Source: Kluyvera sp047971185 (GTDB lineage: Bacteria; Pseudomonadota; Gammaproteobacteria; Enterobacterales; Enterobacteriaceae). From it: a stretch of DNA of 64,000 bases. This document shows positions 33,210-42,900 of this stretch, in pieces. Numbering within the stretch: the first letter of the stretch is position 1; every line of letters begins with the position of its first letter. A program made the position numbers and the translations under genes. The notes under the pieces are model-generated. The model was not told the origin of the DNA. It saw only the letters and a program-made list of their open reading frames with translations, and did not search any database. Where the stretch lies: assembly GCF_047971185.1 (NCBI RefSeq), contig NZ_JBKDZH010000015.1, positions 62,001 through 126,000 of the forward strand, written 5' to 3'.

Positions 33210-33218
33210 CTATCCACA
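33210..33218 (+). promoter_or_regulatory. DnaA box, one mismatch
   Basis: CTATCCACA, followed by GAAAAAG. Confidence 0.65.
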
Positions 33219-33386
33219 GAAAAAGTGAATAAAATCGCTGACGAGCGCGGTCTGCTGTTTATAACTCTGATGATTACTGTGAGTTATTCAAATGTTATTA
33301 GATGGTCGCGCTGTAATAGAGTGGTTTACCGTTTCCAGCGAGTGTGAAACAATCATTCACATTGAAGCTTATTTTGAGGTAGTCCG

Positions 33387-33917
33387 GTGATTGATGACGA
33401 TGGCTACCGCCCAAATGTTGGTATTGTAATTTGCAATCGTCAGGGCCAGGTTATGTGGGCCCGACGCTATGGTCAGCACTCCTGGCAATTCCCGCAAGGG
33501 GGCATAAACCCCGGTGAGACAGCAGAACAGGCGATGTATCGGGAGCTGTTCGAAGAAGTTGGATTAAGCCGTAAGGATGTACGGATCCTCGCTTCGACCC
33601 GAAACTGGTTGCGTTACAAGTTGCCTAAACGTTTGGTGCGTTGGGACACAAAGCCGGTTTGTATCGGCCAGAAACAAAAGTGGTTTCTCTTGCAGTTGAT
33701 TGGCAATGACGCGGATATCAATATGCAAACCAGCAGCACGCCGGAGTTCGACGGCTGGCGCTGGGTGAGTTACTGGTATCCGGTGCGTCAGGTCGTGTCG
33801 TTTAAACGCGACGTCTACCGCCGGGTGATGAAAGAGTTCGCCAGCGTAGTGATGGCGCTTGCGGAGAGCGCGCCAAAACCGCAAAGCGCGCCTGCTTATC
33901 GACGTAAAAGAGGTTAA
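33387..33917 (+). CDS. rppH: RNA pyrophosphohydrolase
   Basis: Nudix hydrolase of 176 residues with a GTG start eight bases after TGAGGT, as in E. coli. The Nudix box GGINPGETAEQAMYRELFEE (residues 38-57, continuing VG) holds the metal-binding glutamates Glu53, Glu56 and Glu57. RppH removes pyrophosphate from the 5' end of mRNAs and so triggers RNase E decay. It is followed by ptsP after 12 bases, an operon also found in E. coli. Confidence 0.97.
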   Translation: MIDDDGYRPNVGIVICNRQGQVMWARRYGQHSWQFPQGGINPGETAEQAMYRELFEEVGLSRKDVRILASTRNWLRYKLPKRLVRWDTKPVCIGQKQKWFLLQLIGNDADINMQTSSTPEFDGWRWVSYWYPVRQVVSFKRDVYRRVMKEFASVVMALAESAPKPQSAPAYRRKRG

Positions 33918-33929
33918 GCCACGCATATT

Positions 33930-36176
33930 ATGCTCACGCGCTTACGCGAAATTGTTGAGAAGGTCGCGAGCGCGCCTCGTCTGAACGAGGCGCTGGATAT
34001 TCTGGTCACCGACGTCTGCCTGGCCATGGAGACCGAGGTCTGTTCCGTCTATCTTGCCGACAACGATCGACGCTGCTTCTATCTGATGGCGACCCGCGGC
34101 CTGAAAAAACCGCGCGGTCGCACCATTACGCTCGCCTTCGATGAAGGGATCGTCGGGCTGGTTGGCCGCCTGGCCGAGCCCATCAACCTTGCCGACGCGC
34201 AAAAACACCCTAGCTACAAATACATCCCCTCAGTGAAAGAAGAGCGCTTTCGCGCGTTTCTTGGCGTGCCGATCATTCAGCGTCGCCAGCTGCTGGGCGT
34301 GCTGGTGGTGCAGCAGCGCGAGCTAAGGCAGTACGACGAAAGCGAAGAGTCATTCCTGGTGACGCTCGCCACCCAGATGGCGGCGATCCTCTCGCAGTCT
34401 CAGCTGACGGCGCTGTTTGGCCAGTATCGCCAGACGCGTATTCGCGCGCTGCCGGCCTCGCCGGGGGTGGCGATTGCCGAAGGCTGGATGGACGCCACCC
34501 TGCCGCTGATGGAGCAGGTATATGAGGCGTCATCGCTGGATACCCAGCTTGAGCGCGAACGCTTAACCGGCGCGCTGGAAGAGGCGGCGAACGAATTCCG
34601 CCGCTACAGCAAGCGCTATGCTGCCGGGGCGCAAAAAGAGACGGCGGCGATTTTTGACCTCTATTCGCACCTGCTTTCTGACGCCAGCCTGCGCCGCGCG
34701 CTGTTTGCCGCGGTGGATAATGGCTCGGTGGCCGAATGGGCGGTCAAAACGGTTATTGAAAAGTTTGCCGAACAGTTTGCCGCGCTCAGCGACGGCTACC
34801 TGAAAGAGCGCGCAGGCGATCTGCGCGCGTTGGGGCAGCGTCTGCTGTTCCACCTTGATGACACCACGCAGGGGGCCAACGCCTGGCCGCCGCGCTTTGT
34901 GCTGGTGGCGGATGAACTCTCCGCCGCCACGCTCGCGGAAGTCCCGCAGGATCGCCTGGCGGGCGTGGTGGTGCGCGACGGCGCCGCCAACTCCCACGCG
35001 GCGATCATGGTGCGCGCGCTGGGGATCCCGACGGTGATGGGCGCCGATATCCAGCCGTCGATCCTCCACGGGCGCACGCTGGTGGTGGATGGCTATCGTG
35101 GTGAACTGCTGGTGGATCCTGAACCGATCCTGCTGCAAGAGTATCAGCGCCTTATTAGCGAAGAGAACGAACTCAGCCGCCTGGCGGAAGGGGACGTCGA
35201 ACGCCCGGCGGAGCTGAAAAGCGGCGAGCGGGTGAAAGTAATGCTCAACGCGGGCCTCAGCCCGGAGCACGAACAGAAGCTGGGCCGCCGCATCGACGGC
35301 ATTGGCCTGTACCGCACCGAAATACCGTTTATGCTGCAAAGCGGTTTCCCGTCGGAAGAAGAGCAGGTGGCGCAGTATCAGGGCATGCTACAAATGTTCA
35401 ACGACAAGCCGGTGACGTTGCGTACGCTGGACGTCGGGGCGGATAAACAGCTGCCGTATATGCCGATCAGCGAAGAGAACCCGTGCCTCGGCTGGCGCGG
35501 GATCCGCATTACGCTCGACCAGCCGGAAATCTTCCTCGTGCAGGTGCGCGCGATGCTGCGCGCCAACGCGGCGACCGGCAACCTGAGCATTTTGCTGCCG
35601 ATGGTCACCAGCCTGGAAGAGGTGGATGAAGCGCGCCGTCTGATCGACCGTGCCGGCCGGGAAGTGGAAGAGATGATCGGCTACGCCATTCCGAAACCGC
35701 GCGTTGGCATCATGCTCGAAGTGCCGTCGATGGTCTTTATGCTGCCGCACCTGGTCAATCGTATCGACTTTATCTCGGTAGGCACCAACGACCTGACTCA
35801 GTACGTGCTGGCGGTGGACCGCAACAACACCCGCGTCGCCAGCATCTACGATAGTCTGCATCCGGGCATGATTCGCGTGCTGTCGATGATTGTGCAGGAA
35901 GCGGAGCGCTACGGCATCGATTTACGTCTGTGCGGCGAAATGGCGGGCGACCCGATGTGCGTCACCATCCTGGTTGGCCTCGGTTTCCGCCATCTGTCAA
36001 TGAACGGCCGCTCGGTGCCGCGCGTGAAGTACCTGCTGCGCAATATCGATCTTGCAGACGCGCAAACTCTTGCCCAGCGCAGCCTTGAAGCGCAGATGGC
36101 CACCGAAGTGCGCCACCAGGTGGCGTCGTTTATGGAGCGTCGCGGCCTCGGCGGCCTGATTCGCGGCGGCCTGTAG
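33930..36176 (+). CDS. ptsP: PTS enzyme I-Ntr
   Basis: Protein of 748 residues, equal in length to E. coli PtsP. An N-terminal GAF domain (residues about 1-165) precedes the enzyme I part. The phosphorylated histidine is in DGAANSHAAIMVRA (about residue 356) and the PEP-binding barrel ends with LCGEMAGDP carrying the catalytic cysteine. It takes phosphate from PEP and passes it to NPr and EIIA-Ntr, which tune potassium and nitrogen responses. It forms an operon with rppH. Confidence 0.97.
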   Translation: MLTRLREIVEKVASAPRLNEALDILVTDVCLAMETEVCSVYLADNDRRCFYLMATRGLKKPRGRTITLAFDEGIVGLVGRLAEPINLADAQKHPSYKYIPSVKEERFRAFLGVPIIQRRQLLGVLVVQQRELRQYDESEESFLVTLATQMAAILSQSQLTALFGQYRQTRIRALPASPGVAIAEGWMDATLPLMEQVYEASSLDTQLERERLTGALEEAANEFRRYSKRYAAGAQKETAAIFDLYSHLLSDASLRRALFAAVDNGSVAEWAVKTVIEKFAEQFAALSDGYLKERAGDLRALGQRLLFHLDDTTQGANAWPPRFVLVADELSAATLAEVPQDRLAGVVVRDGAANSHAAIMVRALGIPTVMGADIQPSILHGRTLVVDGYRGELLVDPEPILLQEYQRLISEENELSRLAEGDVERPAELKSGERVKVMLNAGLSPEHEQKLGRRIDGIGLYRTEIPFMLQSGFPSEEEQVAQYQGMLQMFNDKPVTLRTLDVGADKQLPYMPISEENPCLGWRGIRITLDQPEIFLVQVRAMLRANAATGNLSILLPMVTSLEEVDEARRLIDRAGREVEEMIGYAIPKPRVGIMLEVPSMVFMLPHLVNRIDFISVGTNDLTQYVLAVDRNNTRVASIYDSLHPGMIRVLSMIVQEAERYGIDLRLCGEMAGDPMCVTILVGLGFRHLSMNGRSVPRVKYLLRNIDLADAQTLAQRSLEAQMATEVRHQVASFMERRGLGGLIRGGL

Positions 36177-36185
36177 GCCGACTTA

Positions 36186-36270
36186 CCGGTAGCCCGGCCG
36201 AGCGTAGCGACGCCGGGATTCGCACCATGCAGCCCCGGGGGGCGGCTTAACGCCTCGCCCGGGCTACGCC
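36186..36270. repeat. REP-like hairpin between ptsP and lgt
   Basis: TAGCCCGGCCGAGCGTAGCG and GCCTCGCCCGGGCTACG form a long interrupted inverted repeat between ptsP and lgt, which lie on the same strand. It is a different REP type from those beside araE and lysA. Confidence 0.72.
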
Positions 36271-36423
36271 AACTGCCCGTTTATACATATCTTTTACATC
36301 TTCCTCGCATCACCTCTCAGCCCCCTTATGCTATCATTCGCACCTTTGGAGCGCCTGATGCCTACGGCGCGCATCTCTACCGCTGTCCACTTTCGGCGGA
36401 ATAACAAGCATTTGTGGTGACAG

Positions 36424-37296
36424 ATGAATAGTGGTTATCTGCGTTTCCCGGACTTTGATCCGGTAATTTTCTCCATCGGACCGGTCTCCCTGCATTGGTA
36501 CGGCATGATGTACCTGGTGGGCTTTATCTTTGCCATGTGGCTGGCGACGCGCCGCGCGAATCGCCCGAACAGCGGCTGGACGAAAAACGAAGTTGAGAAC
36601 CTGCTGTACGCGGGCTTCCTCGGGGTGTTCCTCGGCGGGCGCATCGGCTACGTGATGTTCTACAACTTCGACTCGTTCCTGCAGGACCCGCTGTATCTGT
36701 TCCGCGTCTGGGACGGGGGAATGTCCTTCCACGGCGGTCTGATCGGCGTCATCGTGGTGATGATTATCTTCGCCAGACGCACCAAGCGTACCTTCTTCCA
36801 GGTCTCCGACTTCATCGCGCCGCTGATTCCGTTCGGCCTTGGCTGCGGTCGCCTGGGTAACTTTATCAACGGCGAACTGTGGGGCCGCGTCGACCCGAGC
36901 TTCCACTACACCATGCTGTTCCCGGGCTCCCGCGCGGAAGACCTGGCGCTGCTGCCGTCGCACCCGGAATGGCAAACGCTGTTCGATACCTACGGCTCGC
37001 TGCCGCGTCACGCGTCTCAGCTGTACGAGATGGCGCTGGAAGGCGTGGTGCTGTTCCTGATTCTGAACTGGTTTATCCGCAAACCGCGTCCGACGGGGTC
37101 GGTTTCCGGCCTGTTCCTGATTGGCTACGGTATGTTCCGCATCATCTGCGAACTCTTCCGCCAGCCGGATGCGCAGTTCACCGGCGAGTGGGTGCAGTAC
37201 ATCAGCATGGGGCAGATTCTTTCGATTCCGATGGTGCTTGCGGGTATCATTATGATGGTCTGGGCGTTTCGCCGTCCGCAGAAACAGATCTCCTGA
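36424..37296 (+). CDS. lgt: Prolipoprotein diacylglyceryl transferase
   Basis: Inner-membrane enzyme of 290 residues with seven predicted helices. It moves diacylglycerol from phosphatidylglycerol to the lipobox cysteine of prolipoproteins, the first step of lipoprotein maturation. The family motif GCGRLGNFINGELWGR (about residues 140-155, with the essential Arg143) and the HGG histidine in MSFHGGLIG (about residue 103) are present. It is followed by thyA after six bases, so the two are co-transcribed. Confidence 0.97.
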   Translation: MNSGYLRFPDFDPVIFSIGPVSLHWYGMMYLVGFIFAMWLATRRANRPNSGWTKNEVENLLYAGFLGVFLGGRIGYVMFYNFDSFLQDPLYLFRVWDGGMSFHGGLIGVIVVMIIFARRTKRTFFQVSDFIAPLIPFGLGCGRLGNFINGELWGRVDPSFHYTMLFPGSRAEDLALLPSHPEWQTLFDTYGSLPRHASQLYEMALEGVVLFLILNWFIRKPRPTGSVSGLFLIGYGMFRIICELFRQPDAQFTGEWVQYISMGQILSIPMVLAGIIMMVWAFRRPQKQIS

Positions 37297-37302
37297 GGAA
37301 GC

Positions 37303-38097
37303 ATGAAACAGTATCTCGAACTGATGCAGAAGGTGCTCGATGAGGGCACCCAGAAAAACGACCGCACCGGCACCGGCACGGTCTCTATTTTTGGCCACCA
37401 GATGCGCTTTAACCTGCAAGACGGTTTTCCGCTGGTGACCACCAAGCGCTGCCATCTGCGCTCCATTATCCACGAACTGCTGTGGTTCCTGCAGGGCGAC
37501 ACCAACGTGGCCTATCTGCACGAAAATAACGTCAGCATCTGGGATGAGTGGGCCGATGAGAACGGCAACCTTGGCCCGGTCTACGGCAAGCAGTGGCGCG
37601 CCTGGCCGACGCCGGATGGCCGTCATATCGACCAGATCACCACCGTGATGAACCAGCTGAAAAACGACCCGGACTCGCGCCGGATCATCGTTTCTGCGTG
37701 GAACGTTGGCGAGCTGGACAAAATGGCGCTGGCCCCGTGCCACGCCTTCTTCCAGTTCTACGTGGCGGACGGCAAGCTCTCCTGCCAGCTCTACCAGCGC
37801 TCCTGCGACGTGTTCCTCGGCCTGCCGTTCAACATTGCCAGCTACGCGCTGCTGGTGCATATGATGGCGCAGCAGTGCGACCTCGAAGTGGGCGATTTCG
37901 TCTGGACCGGCGGCGACACCCATCTGTACAGCAACCACATGGAACAGACCGCGCTGCAGCTCACCCGCGAACCGCGCGCGCTGCCGAAGCTGGTGATCAA
38001 ACGCAAACCGGCGTCGATTTTCGACTACCGCTTTGAAGACTTCGAAATCGAAGGCTATGACCCGCACCCGGGTATCAAAGCGCCGGTGGCGATCTAA
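37303..38097 (+). CDS. thyA: Thymidylate synthase
   Basis: Enzyme of 264 residues, equal in length to E. coli ThyA. It makes dTMP from dUMP and methylene-tetrahydrofolate. The nucleophile Cys146 is in LAPCHAFFQFYV, and the dUMP-binding QRSCDVFLGLPFN and GDTHLYSNH are intact. Lgt lies just upstream; a terminator follows. Confidence 0.98.
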   Translation: MKQYLELMQKVLDEGTQKNDRTGTGTVSIFGHQMRFNLQDGFPLVTTKRCHLRSIIHELLWFLQGDTNVAYLHENNVSIWDEWADENGNLGPVYGKQWRAWPTPDGRHIDQITTVMNQLKNDPDSRRIIVSAWNVGELDKMALAPCHAFFQFYVADGKLSCQLYQRSCDVFLGLPFNIASYALLVHMMAQQCDLEVGDFVWTGGDTHLYSNHMEQTALQLTREPRALPKLVIKRKPASIFDYRFEDFEIEGYDPHPGIKAPVAI

Positions 38098-38110
38098 GCT
38101 CTCTGATGTG

Positions 38111-38144
38111 AAAAACGGCGCTGATAACAGCGCCGTTTTTTTTA
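38111..38144 (+). terminator. Intrinsic terminator after thyA
   Basis: AAAAACGGCGCTG-ATAA-CAGCGCCGTTTTTTTT is a perfect stem with T tract. Confidence 0.95.
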
Positions 38145-38268
38145 TTCTCTGAAAGCCGCTTCCCGTTTTTTTGCAACGAACTGCAAACCGTAAATATTCT
38201 CTCGTCGCGCCACGTAAAACGCGCAACCTCCGCTCGCACTCCGATCATCAACGCAGGACACTGCCGCC

Positions 38269-38727
38269 ATGAACAGAGAACAGGGCTACACCCTTATTGA
38301 AACGTTAGTCGCCGTGACGCTGGTGGTTATCCTCAGCGCGTCGGGGCTTTACGGCTGGCGAAGCTGGCAGCAGGAGCAGCGGCTGTGGCAAACCGCCAGC
38401 GCGCTGCGCGACTATCTGCTCTATCTGCGCAACGACGCCAACTGGCACAATCGCGACCGGCGGCTGCGGGTTAACCGGGAAGCGCAGGGCTGGTGTCTGA
38501 CGGCGGACGATACGGTGCTGGCGGGCTGCCCGGCGGGTAACCCGGCCATTTTCAGGCCGCCGTGGGCCGAGGTGTCGCTGAGCAAAATCACGCCGAACCT
38601 GACCTTTTTTGGTCTGCGCAATACCGCATGGGCGGGCAGCCTGATGGTCTCAAGCGGCGCGGGGAGCTGGACGGTGGTCATTTCCAGCTGGGGGCGAATT
38701 CGCCTGTGTCAGGGGGCGACATGCTGA
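38269..38727 (+). CDS. ppdA: Prepilin-type N-terminal protein PpdA
   Basis: Protein of 152 residues with a type IV prepilin leader: REQG before the cleavage site, then YTLIETLVAVTLVVILSASG with Glu5 of the mature protein. E. coli PpdA is a minor pseudopilin-like protein; its role there is unclear, and homologues prime type II secretion or type IV pilus assembly. It heads the compact group ppdA-ppdB-ygdB-ppdC-recC and overlaps ppdB by seven bases. Confidence 0.92.
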   Translation: MNREQGYTLIETLVAVTLVVILSASGLYGWRSWQQEQRLWQTASALRDYLLYLRNDANWHNRDRRLRVNREAQGWCLTADDTVLAGCPAGNPAIFRPPWAEVSLSKITPNLTFFGLRNTAWAGSLMVSSGAGSWTVVISSWGRIRLCQGATC

Positions 38728-39275
38728 TGCGAGGTTTCTCATTGCTGGAAGTGCTTATCGCCATGGCGATCGGCAGCGTACTGCTGCTTGGCGCGTCACG
38801 CTTTCTGCCCGCGCTGCAGCGCGGTGTCCTCGCGCAAATGCAGCAGCAAACGCTGGAGGAGGAAGTCTGGCAGCGGCTGTTGACGGTCGCGAAGCATTTG
38901 CAGCGTGCGGGATACTGCGCTGATGACAATTGCGGCAGCGAGGCGCTGCAAATTGCGCAGCAGGGGCAGTGCATCATTGCCCGCTGGGATGGCGACAGCA
39001 ACGGCGTGTGGCAAACGTCGCCTGTCGATGAGGCCGACAGCATCGGCTTTCGCCTGCGCTCCGGCGTGCTGGAGACGCTGCGCGGTGCCGCCACCTGTGA
39101 AGGGAAAGGGTGGGATAAAATGACCGACCCTGCCTTGCTCACGGTGACCGATTTTCACGTGGAACGTCGCTCACGAAGCGGCTTCCCGCCGGAGATGACC
39201 GTTGCGCTGTCGGCATCCGGCGCGCGCGGAGGCACGGTTTCGGCGCAGTACGGCGTAACGGGATACAACCAGTGA
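38721..39275 (+). CDS. ppdB: Prepilin-type N-terminal protein PpdB
   Basis: Protein of 184 residues when started at 38721 after AGGGGGCG, or two codons fewer from the ATG at 38727 that overlaps the ppdA stop as TGATG. The prepilin motif is RGFSLLEVLIAMAIGSVLLLG. It fits the minor-pilin (PilW/GspJ-like) class. Its end overlaps ygdB by four bases (GTGA). Confidence 0.9.
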   Translation: MLMRGFSLLEVLIAMAIGSVLLLGASRFLPALQRGVLAQMQQQTLEEEVWQRLLTVAKHLQRAGYCADDNCGSEALQIAQQGQCIIARWDGDSNGVWQTSPVDEADSIGFRLRSGVLETLRGAATCEGKGWDKMTDPALLTVTDFHVERRSRSGFPPEMTVALSASGARGGTVSAQYGVTGYNQ

Positions 39276-39676
39276 ACGCCGAGCGCGGCGCTTCATCGCT
39301 GGCTATGGTGCTGATGCTGCTGGTGCTGGGCAGCCTGATGTTACAGGGGCTGAACCAGGCGCAGCGCCAACTGCTGGCGATGATCAACGATGAAAGCCAG
39401 GCGCTCCAGCGCACGGCGCAGGTGCATTCGGCGTTGCAGTGGGGAAAGCATCAGGCATGGACGGTGGAAGCGGGAACGCAGTGTATGGCCTATAACGCTG
39501 CCGCTCGCGTTTGCCTGCGGCTCTTTACCGACGGTACGCTGCTGTTAATCGCGCAGAGCGGCGACTTTTCGCTGTGGCAATCCGGGCGCTGGGCAGCAGG
39601 CAGCCTACGGTTCTCCGCCCACGGCTGGAGTGATTTTTGCCCCTTAAAGGAGGCGGCGCTATGCAGAATGCCCTGA
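39272..39676 (+). CDS. ygdB: Pseudopilin-cluster protein YgdB (DUF2509)
   Basis: Protein of 134 residues starting at GTG, with an N-terminal hydrophobic helix (SSLAMVLMLLVLGSLMLQG) but no classical prepilin cleavage motif with glutamate. It resembles PilX-like members of minor pilin sets. It overlaps ppdB by four bases and ppdC by sixteen, so all are translated together. Confidence 0.88.
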   Translation: MNAERGASSLAMVLMLLVLGSLMLQGLNQAQRQLLAMINDESQALQRTAQVHSALQWGKHQAWTVEAGTQCMAYNAAARVCLRLFTDGTLLLIAQSGDFSLWQSGRWAAGSLRFSAHGWSDFCPLKEAALCRMP

Positions 39677-39981
39677 AAACCCGCGGGTTTAGCCTGCCGG
39701 AGGTGATGCTGGCGATGCTGTTAATGGTGATGGTCATCACGGCGCTGGGCGGCTACTACCGCGCGCTGGCGACCGGGGGCGCTCAGCTTCAGCAGTATCG
39801 GCAGATGTGGCGCTACGCCTGGGGGCAAACGCAGCAGCAGGCCGCGGCGCTGCCGGCGGGCTGGAACAGCCAGCGGGTACAGACATCGTCACAACGTTGT
39901 GTCAGCATCAATGCTACTATTACCACCCCCATGGGCAGGCAAGGGCGGTTGACGCGCCTGCATTGCCCGGTCAGTCAGTAG
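39661..39981 (+). CDS. ppdC: Prepilin-type N-terminal protein PpdC
   Basis: Protein of 106 residues from the ATG at 39661, which follows AAAGGAGG. The prepilin motif is TRGFSLPEVMLAMLLMVMV, with a proline in the position before the key glutamate. It ends 12 bases before recC. An in-frame start eight codons upstream lies inside the ribosome-binding site and is rejected. Confidence 0.9.
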   Translation: MQNALKTRGFSLPEVMLAMLLMVMVITALGGYYRALATGGAQLQQYRQMWRYAWGQTQQQAAALPAGWNSQRVQTSSQRCVSINATITTPMGRQGRLTRLHCPVSQ

Positions 39982-39993
39982 TCAGGAGCGAAT

Positions 39994-42900
39994 ATGTTAA
40001 GGGTCTACCACTCCAACCGTCTGGACGTGCTGGAAGCGTTAATGGAATTCATCGTTGAGCAGGACCGGCTGGCTGACCCCTTCGAGCCTGAAATGATCCT
40101 CGTGCAGAGTACCGGCATGGCGCAGTGGCTGCAGATGACGCTCTCCCAGCGCTTTGGTATCGCGGCGAATATCGACTTCCCGCTGCCCGCGAGCTTTATC
40201 TGGGATATGTTTACCCGCGTGTTGCCTGAGATCCCCGGCGAGAGCGCCTTTAATAAGCAGAGCATGAGCTGGAAGCTGATGACGCTACTGCCGGGGATGC
40301 TCGACGACGACGCCTTTACCCCGCTGCGTCACTATCTGACTGACGACGCCGATAAACGCAAGCTGTTCCAGCTGGCGTCGCGCGTGGCCGACCTGTATGA
40401 CCAGTATCTGGTTTACCGCCCGCAGTGGCTGACGCAATGGGAAGCCGGGGTGCTTGTCGACGGCGTCGGCGAAGCGCAGCAGTGGCAGGCGCCGCTGTGG
40501 AAAGCGCTGGTCGAACACACCGCGGCGCTGGGGCAGCCGCAGTGGCATCGTGCCAACCTCTACCAGCGCTTTATCGACACGCTGGAAAACAGCAGCGAGA
40601 AGCCCGCCGGGCTTCCGTCGCGGGTGTTTATCTGCGGCATTTCCGCGCTGCCGCCGGTGTATCTGCACGCGCTGCAGGCGCTGGGCAAGCACGTGGATAT
40701 CTACGTGCTGTTCACCAACCCGTGTCGCTATTACTGGGGCGATATTAAAGACCCGGCGTTCCTCGCGCGCCTGATGGCGCGTCAGCGTCGGCACTACCGC
40801 GAGCAGCGTGAACTGCCGCTTTTTCAGGACGCCAATAGCGCGCCGGGGCTATTTAATGACGACGGCGAGCAGGACGTCGGCAACCCAATGCTGGCTTCCT
40901 GGGGCAAACTGGGGCGCGATTACATCTACCTGCTGGCGGGGCTGGAGCGCTATCAGGAGCTGGATGCGTTCGTCGATATCGAGCCGGACAACCTGCTGCA
41001 CAACCTGCAGTACGATGTGCTGGAGCTGAAAAACTCCGCCGTGGCCGGGCGCACCGCCGAAGAGTTTGCCTGGAGCGGCAACAAACGCCCGCTGGCGCAC
41101 GATGACCGTAGCCTGACGGTCCACGTTTGCCACAGCCCGCAGCGCGAGGTGGAAGTGCTGCACGACCGCCTGCTGGCGATGCTGGAAGCAGACCCAACGC
41201 TGACGCCGCGCGATATCATCGTGATGGTGGCGGATATCGACAGCTACAGCCCGTTTATTCAGGCGGTGTTCGGCAGCGCCACCGGCGAGCGCTATCTGCC
41301 CTACGCCATTTCCGACCGCCGTGCCCGTCAGGCGCACCCGGCGATGCAGGCGTTTATTACGCTGCTCTCCTTACCGGATAGCCGTTTTACCAGCGAAGAC
41401 GTGCTGGCATTGCTCGACGTACCGGTGTTGGCCGCGCGCTTCAGCATTGATGAAGCAGGTTTACAGCACCTGCGCCAGTGGGTGAGTGAATCCGGCGTGC
41501 GCTGGGGCATGGACGACGACAACGTGCGCGAGCTGGATCTCCCGGCAACCGGTCAGCACACCTGGCGCTTTGGTCTGACGCGCATGCTGCTGGGCTACGC
41601 GATGGAAAGCAGCCAGGGCGAGTGGCTGGACGTGCTGCCCTATGACGAATCCAGCGGCCTTATTGCCGAACTGGTGGGGCATCTGGCCTCACTGCTGATG
41701 CAGCTTAACCGCTGGCGTCAGGTGCTGACGCAGGGGCGCTCGCTGGAAGAGTGGCTGCCGGTGTGCCGCGAGATGCTGAACGACTTCTTCCTGCCGGACC
41801 AGGATACCGAAGCGGCGTTGACGCTGATTGAACAGCAGTGGCAGGCGATTATCGCTCAGGGCGTGCAGTCGCAATACGCCGGAGAGGTGCCGCTGTCGCT
41901 GCTGCGCGACGAGCTGGCGCAGCGCCTCGATCAGGAGCGTATCAGCCAGCGCTTCCTGGCGGGGCCAATCAACATTTGTACTCTGATGCCGATGCGTTCC
42001 ATTCCGTTCAAAGTGGTGTGTCTGCTGGGGATGAACGACGGTATTTATCCGCGCGCGCTGGCGCCGCTGGGCTTTGACCTGATGAGCCAGAAACCGGTAC
42101 GCGGCGATCGTAGCCGCCGCGATGATGACCGCTACCTGTTCCTTGAAGCGATGATGTCGGCAGAAAAATCGCTGTATATCAGCTATATCGGCCGCTCAAT
42201 TCAGGATAACAGCGAGCGCTACCCGTCGGTGCTGGTGCAGGAGCTGCTGGACTATATCGGCCAGAGCCACTGCCTGGAAGGCGATGAAGCGCTGAACTGC
42301 GATGAAAGCGAACGACGGGTAAAAAATCACATTATGCACCTGCATAGCCGTATGCCGTTCGACGCGGAAAACTATCAGCGGGATGAACGCCAAAGCTACG
42401 CCCAGGAGTGGCTGGCGGCGGCGAGTCGTCAGGGCGAAGCGCACGGTGAATTTATTCAGCCGCTGGACCCCATCGAGCTGACGACGCTGCCGCTGGAGCA
42501 GCTCCAGCGTTTCTGGCGGCATCCGGTTCGCGCTTTTTTCCAGATGCGTCTCCAGGTGAATTTCCGTAGCGAAGAGAGCGACATTCCCGACACCGAGCCG
42601 TTTACTCTTGAAGGGCTGACCCGTTATCAGCTTAACCAGCAGCTGCTGAATACGCTGATTGAAGAGCAGACGCCGGAGGCCATGTACCGCCGCTATCGTG
42701 CGGCGGGGGAGTTGCCTTACGGGCCGTTTGGCGAAATTGCCTGGGAGGCGCAGCGTCAGGAAATGGCCGCGCTGGCTAGCCGGGTTATCGAATACCGGCG
42801 GGAAGGGAAGAGCATTGAAATAGACCTTGATTGCGACGGGGTTAACATAACCGGATGGTTACCGCAGGTTCAGGAGAATGGACTGTTGCGCTGGCGGCCA

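Larger units (their letters stand above)
32704..33386. other. Intergenic region mutH / rppH with DnaA-box cluster
   Basis: A 683-base divergent region without a credible gene; open frames at 32891-33118 and 33138-33347 lack ribosome-binding sites and known content. It contains four matches to the DnaA box TTATCCACA. Two are perfect and two have one mismatch. The GATC-containing palindrome GTGATGATCATCAC lies at 33066-33079. Confidence 0.75.

Noticed and set aside
32891..33347. Small open frames between mutH and rppH
   Set aside because: They run through DnaA boxes and lack start signals.
36334..38226. Minus-strand open frame of 630 codons over lgt and thyA
   Set aside because: It is fully antisense to two well-conserved genes, has no ribosome-binding site, and its residue make-up (His, Arg, Gln rich) is the shadow of GC-rich codons.
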